Positions 9,529 to 18,666 are shown, counted from the first letter of the stretch. The stretch: 64,000 nucleotides of DNA from Azospirillum sp. SYSU D00513 (GCF_017356015.1 NZ_JAFIQV010000006.1:62001-126000); one strand, 5' to 3'. Program-made: numbers and translations. Notes: generated by a model not told the origin, from the letters alone.

Positions 9529-12246
9529 ATGAAGGCTTTGGCGAGTGCTTTCGGTCTGCGAATCTTTGGCTTCCTGAGAGTGTTCATACGAAGAGTGCCG
9601 GACTCCGTGGCACGAGACGCCGGGGACTCCTCTCCATCCACCAAACCCGCCACCCGGTCCACCGTGTCCGGCTCTCCCGAGAAGGCCGGTGATTTCGCGA
9701 AGGACAGCGCGGCGACCATGGTCGTGACGATCATGACGCTGGGTCTGGGCCTGCTTACCGGTTTGATCGTTGCCCGGATTCTTGGCCCCGATGGCCGGGG
9801 TGCCCTCACCGCGGTGCTGACGGCGCCGCAGCTGCTGGGTTGGCTGTTCGGCATGGGCTGCGGCAAGGCCGTGACCTTCTTTCTGTCCCGCGACCGCACC
9901 ATCGGTGCCAAGCTGCTGTCGAGTTGGGTCGTGATCCTGCTTCCGGTCGGCTTGGCCGCGGTGCCGCTGGCGGATCTCCTGCTGCCATCCCTGCTGGCGG
10001 CGCAGTCGGAGGAAACCCTGGTCGTCGCCAGGCTTTATGCACCGATCATCCTCCTGTCGCTCCTTACGGAGCTTCTCTTCGGGCTCATACTGGGGGATCA
10101 GAATTTCAAGGCCTACAACGCCCTGCGGCTGCTTCAGCCGGCGGGAACGGTCGTCGCGTACCTGCTCCTCTGGCAAGCCGGGCGGTTCGACGTCGCGGGG
10201 GCCGTTCTCGCCCAGGCATTCATGAGCCTGGTTGTGTTCGTCCTGGCCGGAGTCCTGTGCCTGCGCCGTCATGGCGTTGCCTGGCCCGACTACGATCTTG
10301 GACGGCGGAGCTTGTGGTACGCCCTGCGCGTCCATGGCGGCGTCATCAGCGGCGTGGTCACCCAGCGCTTCGACCTCATGATCATGCCGGCCTTCCTCGC
10401 TGCGTCGAGCGTTGGGCTCTACGCGGTTTCGACGAACATCGCCTGGATTCTCATAACCATTTTTGGGTCTCTCGCGACGATCGTCATGCCGGCGGCCACG
10501 CGCCGTGGGGAAAACGGACGCGAGCTGGTGCTGAAATGCGTGCACGCCACGCTCATTTTCGGCGCCTTGCTGGGAGGCGGCCTGTTCGTGTTCGCCGAAC
10601 TCGCGATCTGGATCGTGTACGGGGAGGCATTCCTCGGCAGCGCTCTGCCCCTGCGCATTCTCCTGCCCGGCGTGGTGCTCTATGCTGCCGCCAACATCCT
10701 GTACAATGGGCTTTACACGGAAAACCGCCCTTTTTCTGCCACGGGCGCGCAGCTGGTCGGCATGCTGGTGACGGTCGCCGGACTGCTCCTTTTCCTTCCG
10801 TCCGGCGGCATGCTGGCCGCGGCCATCACGTCCACGGCCGCCTACGCCTGTGTTTTCGTCACGGCGGCTTTCCTCTACCAGCGCGCCGTGGGGCGGCCAT
10901 GGTCGGCCTTCCTGCCGGACCGGGCAGCCTTTCGCGCCATCCTTCAAGAGGGTCGCGCGCGCCTTGGCACCATTGCGGAGCGGTTGCCCGCCCTGAAGCG
11001 GACCGCTCACGCGAACACGTCTTCTTCCGCGAACTCCACAAACAATGAGGGCAAAAAAGCCATGCGCATCTCTCTACTGACGCCGGAGTACCCGCCCGGC
11101 GAGCGGCTCGGCGGCATTGCCACCCACACCCACACGATGGCGCGGGCTCTGACACGCGCCGGGCATGAGGTCCAGGTGGTGACGCCCGGAGTGCCGGGTA
11201 CCCATCGCGAGGAGGGCGTCACGGTGGTGCGCGTCGGTATCGGAATGCGGCTGCATCCCATCCTGGACCGGTTCCGCATCAACCGGTCCATCGCCCGCGC
11301 CGCCCTGCGCTGGCGGCCGGACGTCGTCCATGCCGCGGAGTTCGACGCCAACGCCTGGTGGCTGACGCGCTTTTCGAAGATTCCGGTGGTGACGAGGCTC
11401 GCCACGCCGAGCGGCATGGTGAAATCCATCAACGGCAAGCGCTGGGTGCCCCACACCTTTCTCCTGGACTTCCTGGAGCGCGACCAGACCCGCCGCAGCG
11501 CCGCCGTGTATGCTCCGACGAGAGCGATTTCGGTGCGCGTCGGCGACGGCTGGGGCATTGCGCCGGAGGGAATCCAGGTCATCCCCAATTCTCTGAATCT
11601 TTCCGCCGTGCGCGAGGCCGGCGCGCGGCTGCCGGCGCAGCCGCTCCCCGAGCGCTTCATCGTCTTCTTCGGCCGGCTGGAGGCCAGGAAGGGCATCGTT
11701 CCCCTCGGACAGGCGCTGCCGGCGGTGCTGACTGCCCACCCGGACGTCAATGCGGTGATCGTGGGGGGCGAGGACCCCGAAAGCGCGGCGGAGATCGCCC
11801 GGTTCAAGAGCGACGTGGCGCGAGTGGCCGACCGTGTGCATCTGGTCGGCGAACTGCCGCGGGAGGAGGCGCTGGCCATCGTTGCCCGGGCGGAGATCTC
11901 GGTTGTCCCTTCGCTGTGGGAGAATTTCGGCTTCGTCGTGGTCGAAGCGCTCGCCCTGGGCGTACCGGTCGTCGCCAGCGCATGCGGCGGCAACCCGGAG
12001 ATCATCGAGCCCGGCCGGTCCGGCTGGCTGGTCCAGCCCGGCGATGGCGACGCGTTGCGGGACGAGCTGCTCGCCCGGCTCGGCGATCGCAAGGTTCTCG
12101 CCGCCGCGCGCGAGACGGCGCGCGAACGCTCCGATGAGTTCGATTCCGACCGTGTCGCGCGCCGCGTTTCCGATCTGCTCCAGAGGGCCTGCGCTTCCGT
12201 CATGCCGACCGCCTTCGTCCTGTCCCACGCCGCGCCCTTTGTCTGA
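9529..12246 (+). CDS. Wzx-type flippase fused in frame to a GT4 glycosyltransferase
   Basis: The product is 905 residues. The ATG at 9529 has AGGAG 8 bases upstream. Residues ~60-490 carry about 12-14 hydrophobic helices typical of the MOP/MVF polysaccharide flippase family (Wzx), which moves lipid-linked repeat units across the inner membrane. A polar linker rich in S, T, N and K follows. At residue 512 a complete GT4 begins (M-R-I-S-L-L-T-P-E-Y-P-P-G), with its E-x7-E motif at E-NFGFVVV-E. There is no stop between the two. The GT part has its own ATG at 11062 with GAGGG about 12 nt upstream, so it may also be made separately; alternatively the flippase stop was lost. Both domains are of normal family length. 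Confidence 0.8.
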   Translation: MKALASAFGLRIFGFLRVFIRRVPDSVARDAGDSSPSTKPATRSTVSGSPEKAGDFAKDSAATMVVTIMTLGLGLLTGLIVARILGPDGRGALTAVLTAPQLLGWLFGMGCGKAVTFFLSRDRTIGAKLLSSWVVILLPVGLAAVPLADLLLPSLLAAQSEETLVVARLYAPIILLSLLTELLFGLILGDQNFKAYNALRLLQPAGTVVAYLLLWQAGRFDVAGAVLAQAFMSLVVFVLAGVLCLRRHGVAWPDYDLGRRSLWYALRVHGGVISGVVTQRFDLMIMPAFLAASSVGLYAVSTNIAWILITIFGSLATIVMPAATRRGENGRELVLKCVHATLIFGALLGGGLFVFAELAIWIVYGEAFLGSALPLRILLPGVVLYAAANILYNGLYTENRPFSATGAQLVGMLVTVAGLLLFLPSGGMLAAAITSTAAYACVFVTAAFLYQRAVGRPWSAFLPDRAAFRAILQEGRARLGTIAERLPALKRTAHANTSSSANSTNNEGKKAMRISLLTPEYPPGERLGGIATHTHTMARALTRAGHEVQVVTPGVPGTHREEGVTVVRVGIGMRLHPILDRFRINRSIARAALRWRPDVVHAAEFDANAWWLTRFSKIPVVTRLATPSGMVKSINGKRWVPHTFLLDFLERDQTRRSAAVYAPTRAISVRVGDGWGIAPEGIQVIPNSLNLSAVREAGARLPAQPLPERFIVFFGRLEARKGIVPLGQALPAVLTAHPDVNAVIVGGEDPESAAEIARFKSDVARVADRVHLVGELPREEALAIVARAEISVVPSLWENFGFVVVEALALGVPVVASACGGNPEIIEPGRSGWLVQPGDGDALRDELLARLGDRKVLAAARETARERSDEFDSDRVARRVSDLLQRACASVMPTAFVLSHAAPFV

Positions 12247-12321
12247 TCCGGGCAGCCCCGCCCGTTCCGGGGGGATCCGCGGGGAGGGTTCGATGGTTCA
12301 AGAGCAGAGGATGGCAGTTTC

Positions 12322-13356
12322 ATGAGGAAGAGCGCAATCGCGCTGCTGGGCATCGTCCTTGCCGGTGTCGTCGTTGCGGCCGGTTTCGACACGACGCAAG
12401 CGCGGCAGGAGATCGATCTGTCGGTCTGGCTGCACGAGCGGGCGGCCGGGCACGAGCGTTGGAGCGGACTGTCGAAGGCGTGCGCGGCGTCGGCCTCCTG
12501 CCGGCACGCGCCGCTGTCGGTCGGAATGCCCGCGGTGTGGGACCAGCCCGAAACTCCGCCAATGGCGGTGATCCCGCCGGGCGAGTTCACGCTCGGGTCG
12601 CCGTCCGACGAGGCCGGCCGTTTCGACGACGAGGGGCCCCGGCTTCAGGTCTCGATCGGATATGGCTTCGCCGTATCGCAATACCCTGTCACGCGGGGTG
12701 AATATGCCTTCTTCGTGCAGGATGCGGGATACGCCTCGACGACCGAATGCCATGGCTATGACGGCGAAACGGAGCTCAGGAAAAAGCCGCGCTTCACTTG
12801 GCGGTCACCGGGGTTTCCGCAGTCGCTCGACGATCCGGTGGTCTGCATCGCCTGGAACGATGCCAAAGCTTACGTCGATTGGCTCAGCAGGAGGACGGGG
12901 CGGACCTATCGACTGCTCTCGGAGGCGGAATGGGAGTACAGCGCCCGAGCGGGCGATTCCGGCCCCTGGCGTCCGGAGGAGCGGGCCGGGGAGACCTGCG
13001 GCGGAAACGGGGCGGACCTCACCGCGAAGACGCGCTTCACCGATTGGGAGGTCGCGAACTGCCGGGACGGCGCGATTTTCACCTCTCCGGTCGGCCGTTA
13101 CGAGGCGAACGCCTTCGGCCTCTCCGACATGCTCGGCAACGTGTGGGAGTGGGTCGAGGACTGCCGGAACGAGCGGTATGACGCGGCCGGACCGCGGGAC
13201 GGCCGGGCGCTCCTCACCGGCGACTGCGGGCGACGGATGATGCGCGGCGGGTCCTGGCACAGCCACCCGCGCCATCTGCGCCCGGCGGCCCGCCGCGCCG
13301 ACGGCGCGGGCATAGGCTATGCCGCCTATGGAATAAGGGTGGCACGGGTACTTTGA
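12322..13356 (+). CDS. Exported FGE-sulfatase-fold protein lacking the catalytic cysteines
   Basis: The product is 344 residues with an N-terminal signal peptide (I-A-L-L-G-I-V-L-A-G-V-V-V-A-A, cleavage near Q-A-R). The SUMF1/FGE-sulfatase fold starts at about residue 80 (M-A-V-I-P-P-G-E-F-T-L-G-S) and shows the expected landmarks Y-P-V-T-R-G-E-Y, R-L-L-S-E-A-E-W-E-Y, M-L-G-N-V-W-E-W and R-G-G-S-W. The two active-site cysteines of true formylglycine-generating enzymes are absent: after R-G-G-S-W comes H-S-H-P-R-H-L-R. It is therefore probably a ligand-binding or structural relative rather than a sulfatase activator. It follows the flippase-GT fusion by 75 bp and ends at a strong terminator, so it is likely the last gene of that operon. 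Confidence 0.8.
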   Translation: MRKSAIALLGIVLAGVVVAAGFDTTQARQEIDLSVWLHERAAGHERWSGLSKACAASASCRHAPLSVGMPAVWDQPETPPMAVIPPGEFTLGSPSDEAGRFDDEGPRLQVSIGYGFAVSQYPVTRGEYAFFVQDAGYASTTECHGYDGETELRKKPRFTWRSPGFPQSLDDPVVCIAWNDAKAYVDWLSRRTGRTYRLLSEAEWEYSARAGDSGPWRPEERAGETCGGNGADLTAKTRFTDWEVANCRDGAIFTSPVGRYEANAFGLSDMLGNVWEWVEDCRNERYDAAGPRDGRALLTGDCGRRMMRGGSWHSHPRHLRPAARRADGAGIGYAAYGIRVARVL

Positions 13357-13369
13357 TCGGTCCCAGCCT

Positions 13370-13410
13370 GAAGCGCCGCCGTGGTCGGCTCCCGGCCACG
13401 GCGGCGCTTC
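13370..13410 (+). terminator. Strong hairpin terminator after the FGE-like gene
   Basis: A perfect 15-bp stem (GAAGCGCCGCCGTGG, 13370-13384, with its complement at 13396-13410) encloses an 11-nt loop. It begins 13 bp after the stop codon. It has no long U tract (CTTCC follows), so the hairpin itself is the evidence. Confidence 0.8.
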
Positions 13411-13881
13411 CTTCCGAATCGGCCATTTTGAAACGGATCTTCAGGACTTGTTTGCTTCTTCAGTTAGTTTGATTGAGCTACTTCGGAATTTTTGAGGTCG
13501 TCTTTGAACTTTTCAGAAGGTTATCAATATATCATATTGTGAAACAGAGTAATGATGCAGATTGTCTTGTCGGCATCTCGATAAAATGTTCACCATGTCT
13601 CCATAAGATCAGGATAACTTTCGGGTCCTATCTTATGGTAAAGAGAAATCACGAATCAGCGGAGTCGACATTGAGTCATTTGACTCGATGCGCTGCGATA
13701 TGAACTCTGGACACCGATATGGCGACTCTATACTGACGCATATGGTTCAATAAAGCGTCAGGATGACTCTATTATTTCGCCGACATTTCGGTCCGTTTCT
13801 TTTCACAGCAGGAGAAAAGGATTAGGCGCTAAAGGGCTAACCACAAAGTAGGTTGGATTTAGCTCAAAGGGTCTATGAAGA
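13411..13881 (+). promoter_or_regulatory. AT-rich leader with a cluster of GANTC methylation sites
   Basis: 470 bp without a convincing gene, far richer in A+T than its surroundings. Six GANTC sites lie between 13653 and 13769 (13653, 13662, 13673, 13682, 13724, 13765) and a seventh is at 13416. Two of them form the palindrome GAGTC-ATTT-GACTC (13673-13686). In alphaproteobacteria GANTC is the CcrM target and is bound with GcrA at cell-cycle promoters. The region immediately precedes the multidomain glycanase and probably contains its promoter. A 76-codon open frame at 13473-13703 was judged non-coding. Confidence 0.6.
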
Positions 13882-16800
13882 ATGTCGAGTGTGAGCAGGA
13901 CCTCCATCGCCGTCACGGCTTGGCGCAACGGCGACCAGTCGGTGCCTCCGAAGCTTCAGCTTTTCCTCGACGGCAAGATGGTCGGGGAGACCGAGGTCAG
14001 GGCCTATACGGCGACGGGCTACAGCTTCACCGCGGATCTCGATCCCTCGCTGGCGCACAAGCTTCAGGTGCGGTACGTGAACGACGCTCCGGGCCGAGAC
14101 CTGTTCGTCGGAAAGCTGCAGGTCGGCGCCTTCTCGATCAAGCCGACCGATCCCGGGGTGACCTACGACAAGGGCGCGATCGACGGCCGGGATGTCGTGG
14201 CGGGGCAGGAGGCCATGTGGTGGAACGGCGCGCTGGACTTCGCGGTTCCGTCCAACGTCACGACCCCGCCGCCGGCGACCGGCCCGGACGACCTGGTCGC
14301 GATCACCGTCAAGGCTTCCGGCACCACGCAGGATGGCCAAGCGCCGCGCTTCAAGCTGCTGCTCGACGGCAAGCTGATCGGCGAGGCGAGCGCCACCTCC
14401 AGCACGTCCAAGGACTACAGCTTCACGGCCAGCGTGGCGGCCGACCAAGCGCATAAGATCCAGGTCCAGTATCTGAACGACGGCCCCCAGCGGGATTTCT
14501 TCATTCAGGGCATCCAGATCGGCGGGCAGGAGATCAAATCCACCGCGCCGGACGTGATCTACGACAAGGGGGCGCTGGACGGGCGTGATCTCGCCAAGGG
14601 GCAGGAGGCGATGTGGTGGAACGGCACCATGGTCTTCTCCGTTCCCGCCGGCTTCCTGACGCCGTCAGCTTCGACTCCGACCGCCCCGGCTCCGACGGTG
14701 CCGAGCCCGGCCATCCCGAGCCCAACCGTTCCGAGCCCGCCCGCGCCGTCGGCGCCGCAATGGACCGCCGTCGGTGACCGCGTCACGGTGGCGAGCGGCA
14801 GCGCGCTGGTGTTCGACCCTCTCGCCAATGACCGCTGGACCGCCGGCCCCAGCACCTTGACGGTGCGCGTGTCGGGCGATCATTACCTGGGGGCGCCCCA
14901 GTTCCGGCTGCTCGTGGACGGCCAGCCGGTCGGGGCCGTGCAGACCGTCTCGGCGGTGTACGGCCAGAACCAGTGGGAAAGCTTCACCTTCAAGACGACG
15001 CTTCCGCAGATCGACCAGCACAAGGTTTCCGTCGAGTTCCTGAACAACCTGTTCGAGGGCTCGGCGTCCAAGGACCGGAACCTGTATGTCCAGTCCGTCT
15101 CGGTGGACGGCACCCAGTTCACGCCGGCCTCGCCGGCCCAGACCTCGAACGGCGCCAAGACCTTTACGGTGCCCCACAGCGTGGTGAACGGCAAGCCCGC
15201 GGACCCCAGCCTGATCGCCGGCAAGGCCGCGCATGGAACGGTCGCGGTCACCGCTGGGGGCGACCTCAGCTACAAGCCTGCGGCGGGTTACGTAGGGTCG
15301 GACAGCTTCACCTACACGCTGCGCGACGCGGCGGGTGTGACCTCGACCGCCACCGTGGCGGTGGACGTCAAGGCCGCCGCCGTGGCGCCCCAGCCGGTTC
15401 CAAGCCAGCCTGCCCCGACCCAGCCGTCATCGGACCGGACCGCCAGCGCGTCCGTCAGCTCGGAACGCCCGCCGTTGTCGAAGGACGTCTGGGTCAAATC
15501 CTGGGGCGCGGACCGCGGGCTCGCCCCGCAGCACCTGTTCTGGGAGACGGTGCCCGACTACGCGAACGCGTCGCACATGGCGCTGACGCGGGATGTGGCG
15601 GCCGACCATCTGGCGGAGGGCGTCGTTCCCGTCATCGGCATGCAGCTCTGGGAGGACACCTTCCTCAAGTCGCAGCCCGGCGCACAGTTCGGCAGCCTCG
15701 CCGGCCACAAGGCCTGGGTGTCCTGGGTGGAAGCGCACCCGCAGTATCTCGGGACGAACGCGAGCGGCAAGGTGCACTACTCCACCACCGCCAACACGGA
15801 GGGCTGGGGCTACGTGAGCCCGCTGATGCCGCTCGACGCGAAGGACGCGCCGGCAGGCTTCACGGGCAAGACCGCCTACTATGCCGACTGGCTGGCCGAC
15901 AAGCTGGGGCGCCTCGCCGCCCACACCGGCACGCGCGGGTTCGAGTTGGCGGACTTTTTCGATGGCAGCCCGCATTCCGGCGTGATGAACTATTTCAACC
16001 CGCGCATGATCGCGGACTTCTCGGCGAAGACGGGGATCGCGGTCAGCGGCGGCACCCTTGCCGAGCAGGCGGCCTGGATCCGCGCCGAACACCCGCTCGA
16101 ATGGCTCGACTACTTCGTCAAGGGCTGGTCCTACAGCTGGAAGGCGCTGACCGAGGGCATCGAGAAGCACACGGGCCAGGAAGCCTGGCTCAGCAACCAG
16201 ACCTCCTTCACGCCCGCCGCCATGCGCGAGTTCGCCGGTGTCGACGTGCGCGAACTGGGCAAGGTCATGGATCTCGGCGACCTGCTGATCAACGTGCAGA
16301 CGCTCGAGCGCTTCACCATGCAGCACAAGCTGGCCCCGGCCGCCTACGAGCAGGCGATGCTCGGCACCCACGCGGCGCGCGCGCCGGAAGGGCACTACGG
16401 GCACATGCTGTCCTCTTCCGAGGACGACTACTGGAACGCGGTGAACACGCTCTACAAGGGCGTGTCGGGCACCGCGCGCGAGGAGCTGGGCTGGGACCGC
16501 CTGGAGCAGACCTGGTACCAGAGCGGCTGGACCCATGTCGCCGAGGCGGATGGCGGCATCCGCCGCGCGGCGGAGTCCTGGTCGCGCAGCTATCACGACT
16601 GGGGCGAGGTCAAGCAGGGCTGGCTCGACACCCTGCGCGACATCGTGCCGACCCGGCCCTTCGGCCCGGCCCTCTATTACAGCGCGAATGCGGAGAACGC
16701 CGCGAACCGGCTCGCGCCCACCGGCAACGACATCGGCAACGCCTATCTCGGCGAACTGCTGACACCGATCACCCGCCTGCATGAGGCCGGCGTGCCGTTC

Positions 16801-17274
16801 GGCTATTACGTGAGCGACGCGGCACTGGGGTCGATCAACGCCTCCAACGCGCCCAGCGCCTGGATCATCCCGCAGCGTTACCAGAACGGCGTCGATCTGT
16901 TCAGCGATGCGGAAATCGCCGCGCTCAAGGCCAGGTCACCTGTCCTCGTCGGGGACGAGGCCATCGGCTACAAGCATCCGCTGACCTTCACCGACGCCGA
17001 TCCGGGTGCGCAGATCACCGGCTATGGCTTCTACGACCAGAAGGACCGGCTGATCGTGGTCGCGTCCGACCGCGTCGATTTCGACGACACGGCGTCGCGC
17101 GGGGCCTTGAACGTGCATATCGGGCTTATGCTGAAGGACGGGCGCTACACGGCGGAGAATCTGGAGACCCACGCGAAGCACGCCTTCACCGTGACCGGCG
17201 GCAATGGCGGGTTCGACGTCGACATCGGACGGTGGGACACGGAGCTCTTCGCGGTCACGCCCGAAGCGGCCTGA
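13882..17274 (+). CDS. Multidomain putative glycanase: three CBM60-like modules, Ig/cadherin-like domain, catalytic-type domain
   Basis: The product is 1130 residues with no signal peptide. CBM60-like (Ca-dependent xylan-binding type) modules lie at ~8-123, ~137-255 and ~320-425. The first two share L-x-L-D-G-K, V-x-Y-x-N-D and the ending Y-D-K-G-A-x-D-G-R-D...E-A-M-W-W-N-G. A Pro/Ser/Thr linker spans ~257-293. The third module sits between two halves of a cadherin/Big-like domain: V-A-S-G-S-A-L-V-F-D-P-L-A-N-D at ~303-317 and G-T-V-A-V-T-A-G-G-D-L-S-Y-K-P...G-S-D-S-F-T-Y-T-L at ~452-480. A second Pro-rich linker leads to the domain at ~525-1130, which is shared with the 629-residue protein at 7573. 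It probably binds and cleaves a xylan-like or self-made polysaccharide. Export without a leader suggests type I secretion, but no RTX repeats are present. The start ATG has only a weak AAAGGG upstream. Confidence 0.65.
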   Translation: MSSVSRTSIAVTAWRNGDQSVPPKLQLFLDGKMVGETEVRAYTATGYSFTADLDPSLAHKLQVRYVNDAPGRDLFVGKLQVGAFSIKPTDPGVTYDKGAIDGRDVVAGQEAMWWNGALDFAVPSNVTTPPPATGPDDLVAITVKASGTTQDGQAPRFKLLLDGKLIGEASATSSTSKDYSFTASVAADQAHKIQVQYLNDGPQRDFFIQGIQIGGQEIKSTAPDVIYDKGALDGRDLAKGQEAMWWNGTMVFSVPAGFLTPSASTPTAPAPTVPSPAIPSPTVPSPPAPSAPQWTAVGDRVTVASGSALVFDPLANDRWTAGPSTLTVRVSGDHYLGAPQFRLLVDGQPVGAVQTVSAVYGQNQWESFTFKTTLPQIDQHKVSVEFLNNLFEGSASKDRNLYVQSVSVDGTQFTPASPAQTSNGAKTFTVPHSVVNGKPADPSLIAGKAAHGTVAVTAGGDLSYKPAAGYVGSDSFTYTLRDAAGVTSTATVAVDVKAAAVAPQPVPSQPAPTQPSSDRTASASVSSERPPLSKDVWVKSWGADRGLAPQHLFWETVPDYANASHMALTRDVAADHLAEGVVPVIGMQLWEDTFLKSQPGAQFGSLAGHKAWVSWVEAHPQYLGTNASGKVHYSTTANTEGWGYVSPLMPLDAKDAPAGFTGKTAYYADWLADKLGRLAAHTGTRGFELADFFDGSPHSGVMNYFNPRMIADFSAKTGIAVSGGTLAEQAAWIRAEHPLEWLDYFVKGWSYSWKALTEGIEKHTGQEAWLSNQTSFTPAAMREFAGVDVRELGKVMDLGDLLINVQTLERFTMQHKLAPAAYEQAMLGTHAARAPEGHYGHMLSSSEDDYWNAVNTLYKGVSGTAREELGWDRLEQTWYQSGWTHVAEADGGIRRAAESWSRSYHDWGEVKQGWLDTLRDIVPTRPFGPALYYSANAENAANRLAPTGNDIGNAYLGELLTPITRLHEAGVPFGYYVSDAALGSINASNAPSAWIIPQRYQNGVDLFSDAEIAALKARSPVLVGDEAIGYKHPLTFTDADPGAQITGYGFYDQKDRLIVVASDRVDFDDTASRGALNVHIGLMLKDGRYTAENLETHAKHAFTVTGGNGGFDVDIGRWDTELFAVTPEAA

Positions 17275-17301
17275 CGAGCGGACGGTCCATAACGGGCCGG
17301 T

Positions 17302-17329
17302 CGGGCCTCTCCCATAGGGGAGGGGCCCG
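17302..17329. terminator. Hairpin terminator between convergent genes
   Basis: A 12-bp stem (CGGGCCTCTCCC, one G-U pair) with an ATAG loop lies between the stop of the glycanase and the stop of the TRAP permease on the other strand, as expected for a shared bidirectional terminator. Confidence 0.7.
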
Positions 17330-17391
17330 GATTCCTGTTTGAAAAGGGTGCTTTCCGGGAGAGCCGATCCGGTCCTGCTCCGGCCTCCCCC

Positions 17392-18666
17392 TCAGGATTT
17401 GGCGCTGTAGGGCAGCCAGGTTGCGAGGGCCGGCACGAAGATGATCAGCAGCACCACCGCGATCAGGGCGAGGATGAAGGGCACGGTGGCCCGGCTGGCC
17501 TCCAGCAGGTTGGTGCGGGCGATGCCGCAGGTCACGAACAGGCAAGCGCCCACGGGTGGCGTCACCAGACCGATGGCGAGCCCGATGACGGTGACGATGC
17601 CGAACTGGACCGGGTCGATCCCGACCTTCTGGACCAGCGGCCACAGCACCGGCACCAGGATGATGATGTTGGCGCCGAGGTCCAGCAGCATGCCCGCCAC
17701 GAGATAGATCCCGAGGATCAGGATCAGCACGAGGTAGGGATCCGAGGTCAGGCCCAGGATGATCCCCGCCGCCTCCTGGGGGAGCTGCTCGCGGGTGACG
17801 ATCAGCCCGTAGAGGGAGGCCGCGGCGATCATCAGCAGCACCATGCCCGTCGTCACCATGGACTCCAGGACGATCCCCGGCAGGTCGGCGGGGCGGATGG
17901 TGCGGTAAACCACCATGCCGACGACCAGCCCGTACAGCACGGCCACGACCGAGGCCTCGGTCGGGGTGGCGATGCCGTAACGGATGCTGCCGATGATCAC
18001 GAGCGGCATCAGCAGCCCCCAGACGCTGGCCCGCGTCGCCGCGGCGATGCTGCGCGCGGACGGGCGCGGACCCTTCTGGTAGCCGCGCCGCACCGCCAGG
18101 ATCCAGGAGGTGACCATCAGCGCCAGCGCCATCAGGAGCCCCGGCACGAGCCCGCCGATGAAGAGGTCGACGACCGACACGCCGGTGACCACGCCAAAGA
18201 TGATCATCGGAATCGAGGGCGGGATCACCACCGACAGGGTCGAGGCGCTGGCCGTGACCGCGGCGCTGAAGGGCCGGTCGTAGCCCCGGTCGATCATCGG
18301 CGGGATGAGTGCGGCACCCGTGGAGGCGGCTTCCGCCACGGCGGAGCCGGTCATGCCGCCCATCAGCGTGCCGGCGGCGATGTTGGCCTGCGCCAACCCG
18401 CCGCGCAGCCAGCCGACGATGGCGTCGGCGAACTGCACGATGTCGCGGGCGATGCCGCTGCGCGCCATGAGATGGCCGGACAGCAGGAAGAAGGGCACCG
18501 CCATGAGCACGAAGCTGTCCATCGCCGCCGTCATCTTCTGCACCACCAGCCCGATCGGCAGGCCGCCGTAGAGCAGCGCCCCGAAGGAGGCGATGGCGAG
18601 GCTGAAGGAGACGGGCACATTGACCAGCAGCAGGACGAAGAAGCTCAGGAGCAGGATGGTGGCCAT
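17392..18666 (-). CDS. dctM: TRAP transporter large permease, DctM family
   Basis: The product is 424 residues. The frame is open to 18756, but the ATG at 18666 starts directly with the first hydrophobic helix (A-T-I-L-L-L-S-F-F-V-L-L-L-V-N-V-P), as usual for DctM. About 12 hydrophobic segments and family motifs (M-x-x-P-F-F-L-L-S-G, G-G-M-T-G-S-A-V-A-E, I-P-P-S-I-P-M-I-I-F-G) are present. With DctP and DctQ upstream it forms an Na+-driven importer of an organic or sugar acid. It is the last gene of the minus-strand operon that starts at the ABC binding protein (25000). Adjacency to the apiose genes suggests a substrate such as D-apionate, but this is inference. Confidence 0.92.
   Translation of the reverse strand: MATILLLSFFVLLLVNVPVSFSLAIASFGALLYGGLPIGLVVQKMTAAMDSFVLMAVPFFLLSGHLMARSGIARDIVQFADAIVGWLRGGLAQANIAAGTLMGGMTGSAVAEAASTGAALIPPMIDRGYDRPFSAAVTASASTLSVVIPPSIPMIIFGVVTGVSVVDLFIGGLVPGLLMALALMVTSWILAVRRGYQKGPRPSARSIAAATRASVWGLLMPLVIIGSIRYGIATPTEASVVAVLYGLVVGMVVYRTIRPADLPGIVLESMVTTGMVLLMIAAASLYGLIVTREQLPQEAAGIILGLTSDPYLVLILILGIYLVAGMLLDLGANIIILVPVLWPLVQKVGIDPVQFGIVTVIGLAIGLVTPPVGACLFVTCGIARTNLLEASRATVPFILALIAVVLLIIFVPALATWLPYSAKS

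Noticed and set aside
12322..13356. Genuine formylglycine-generating (sulfatase-activating) enzyme
   Set aside because: The catalytic cysteines after the R-G-G-S motif are missing and no sulfatase gene is in the window.
13473..13703. 76-codon frame in the AT-rich leader
   Set aside because: No ribosome-binding site, codon use unlike the genome, and the segment is better explained as regulatory DNA with GANTC sites.
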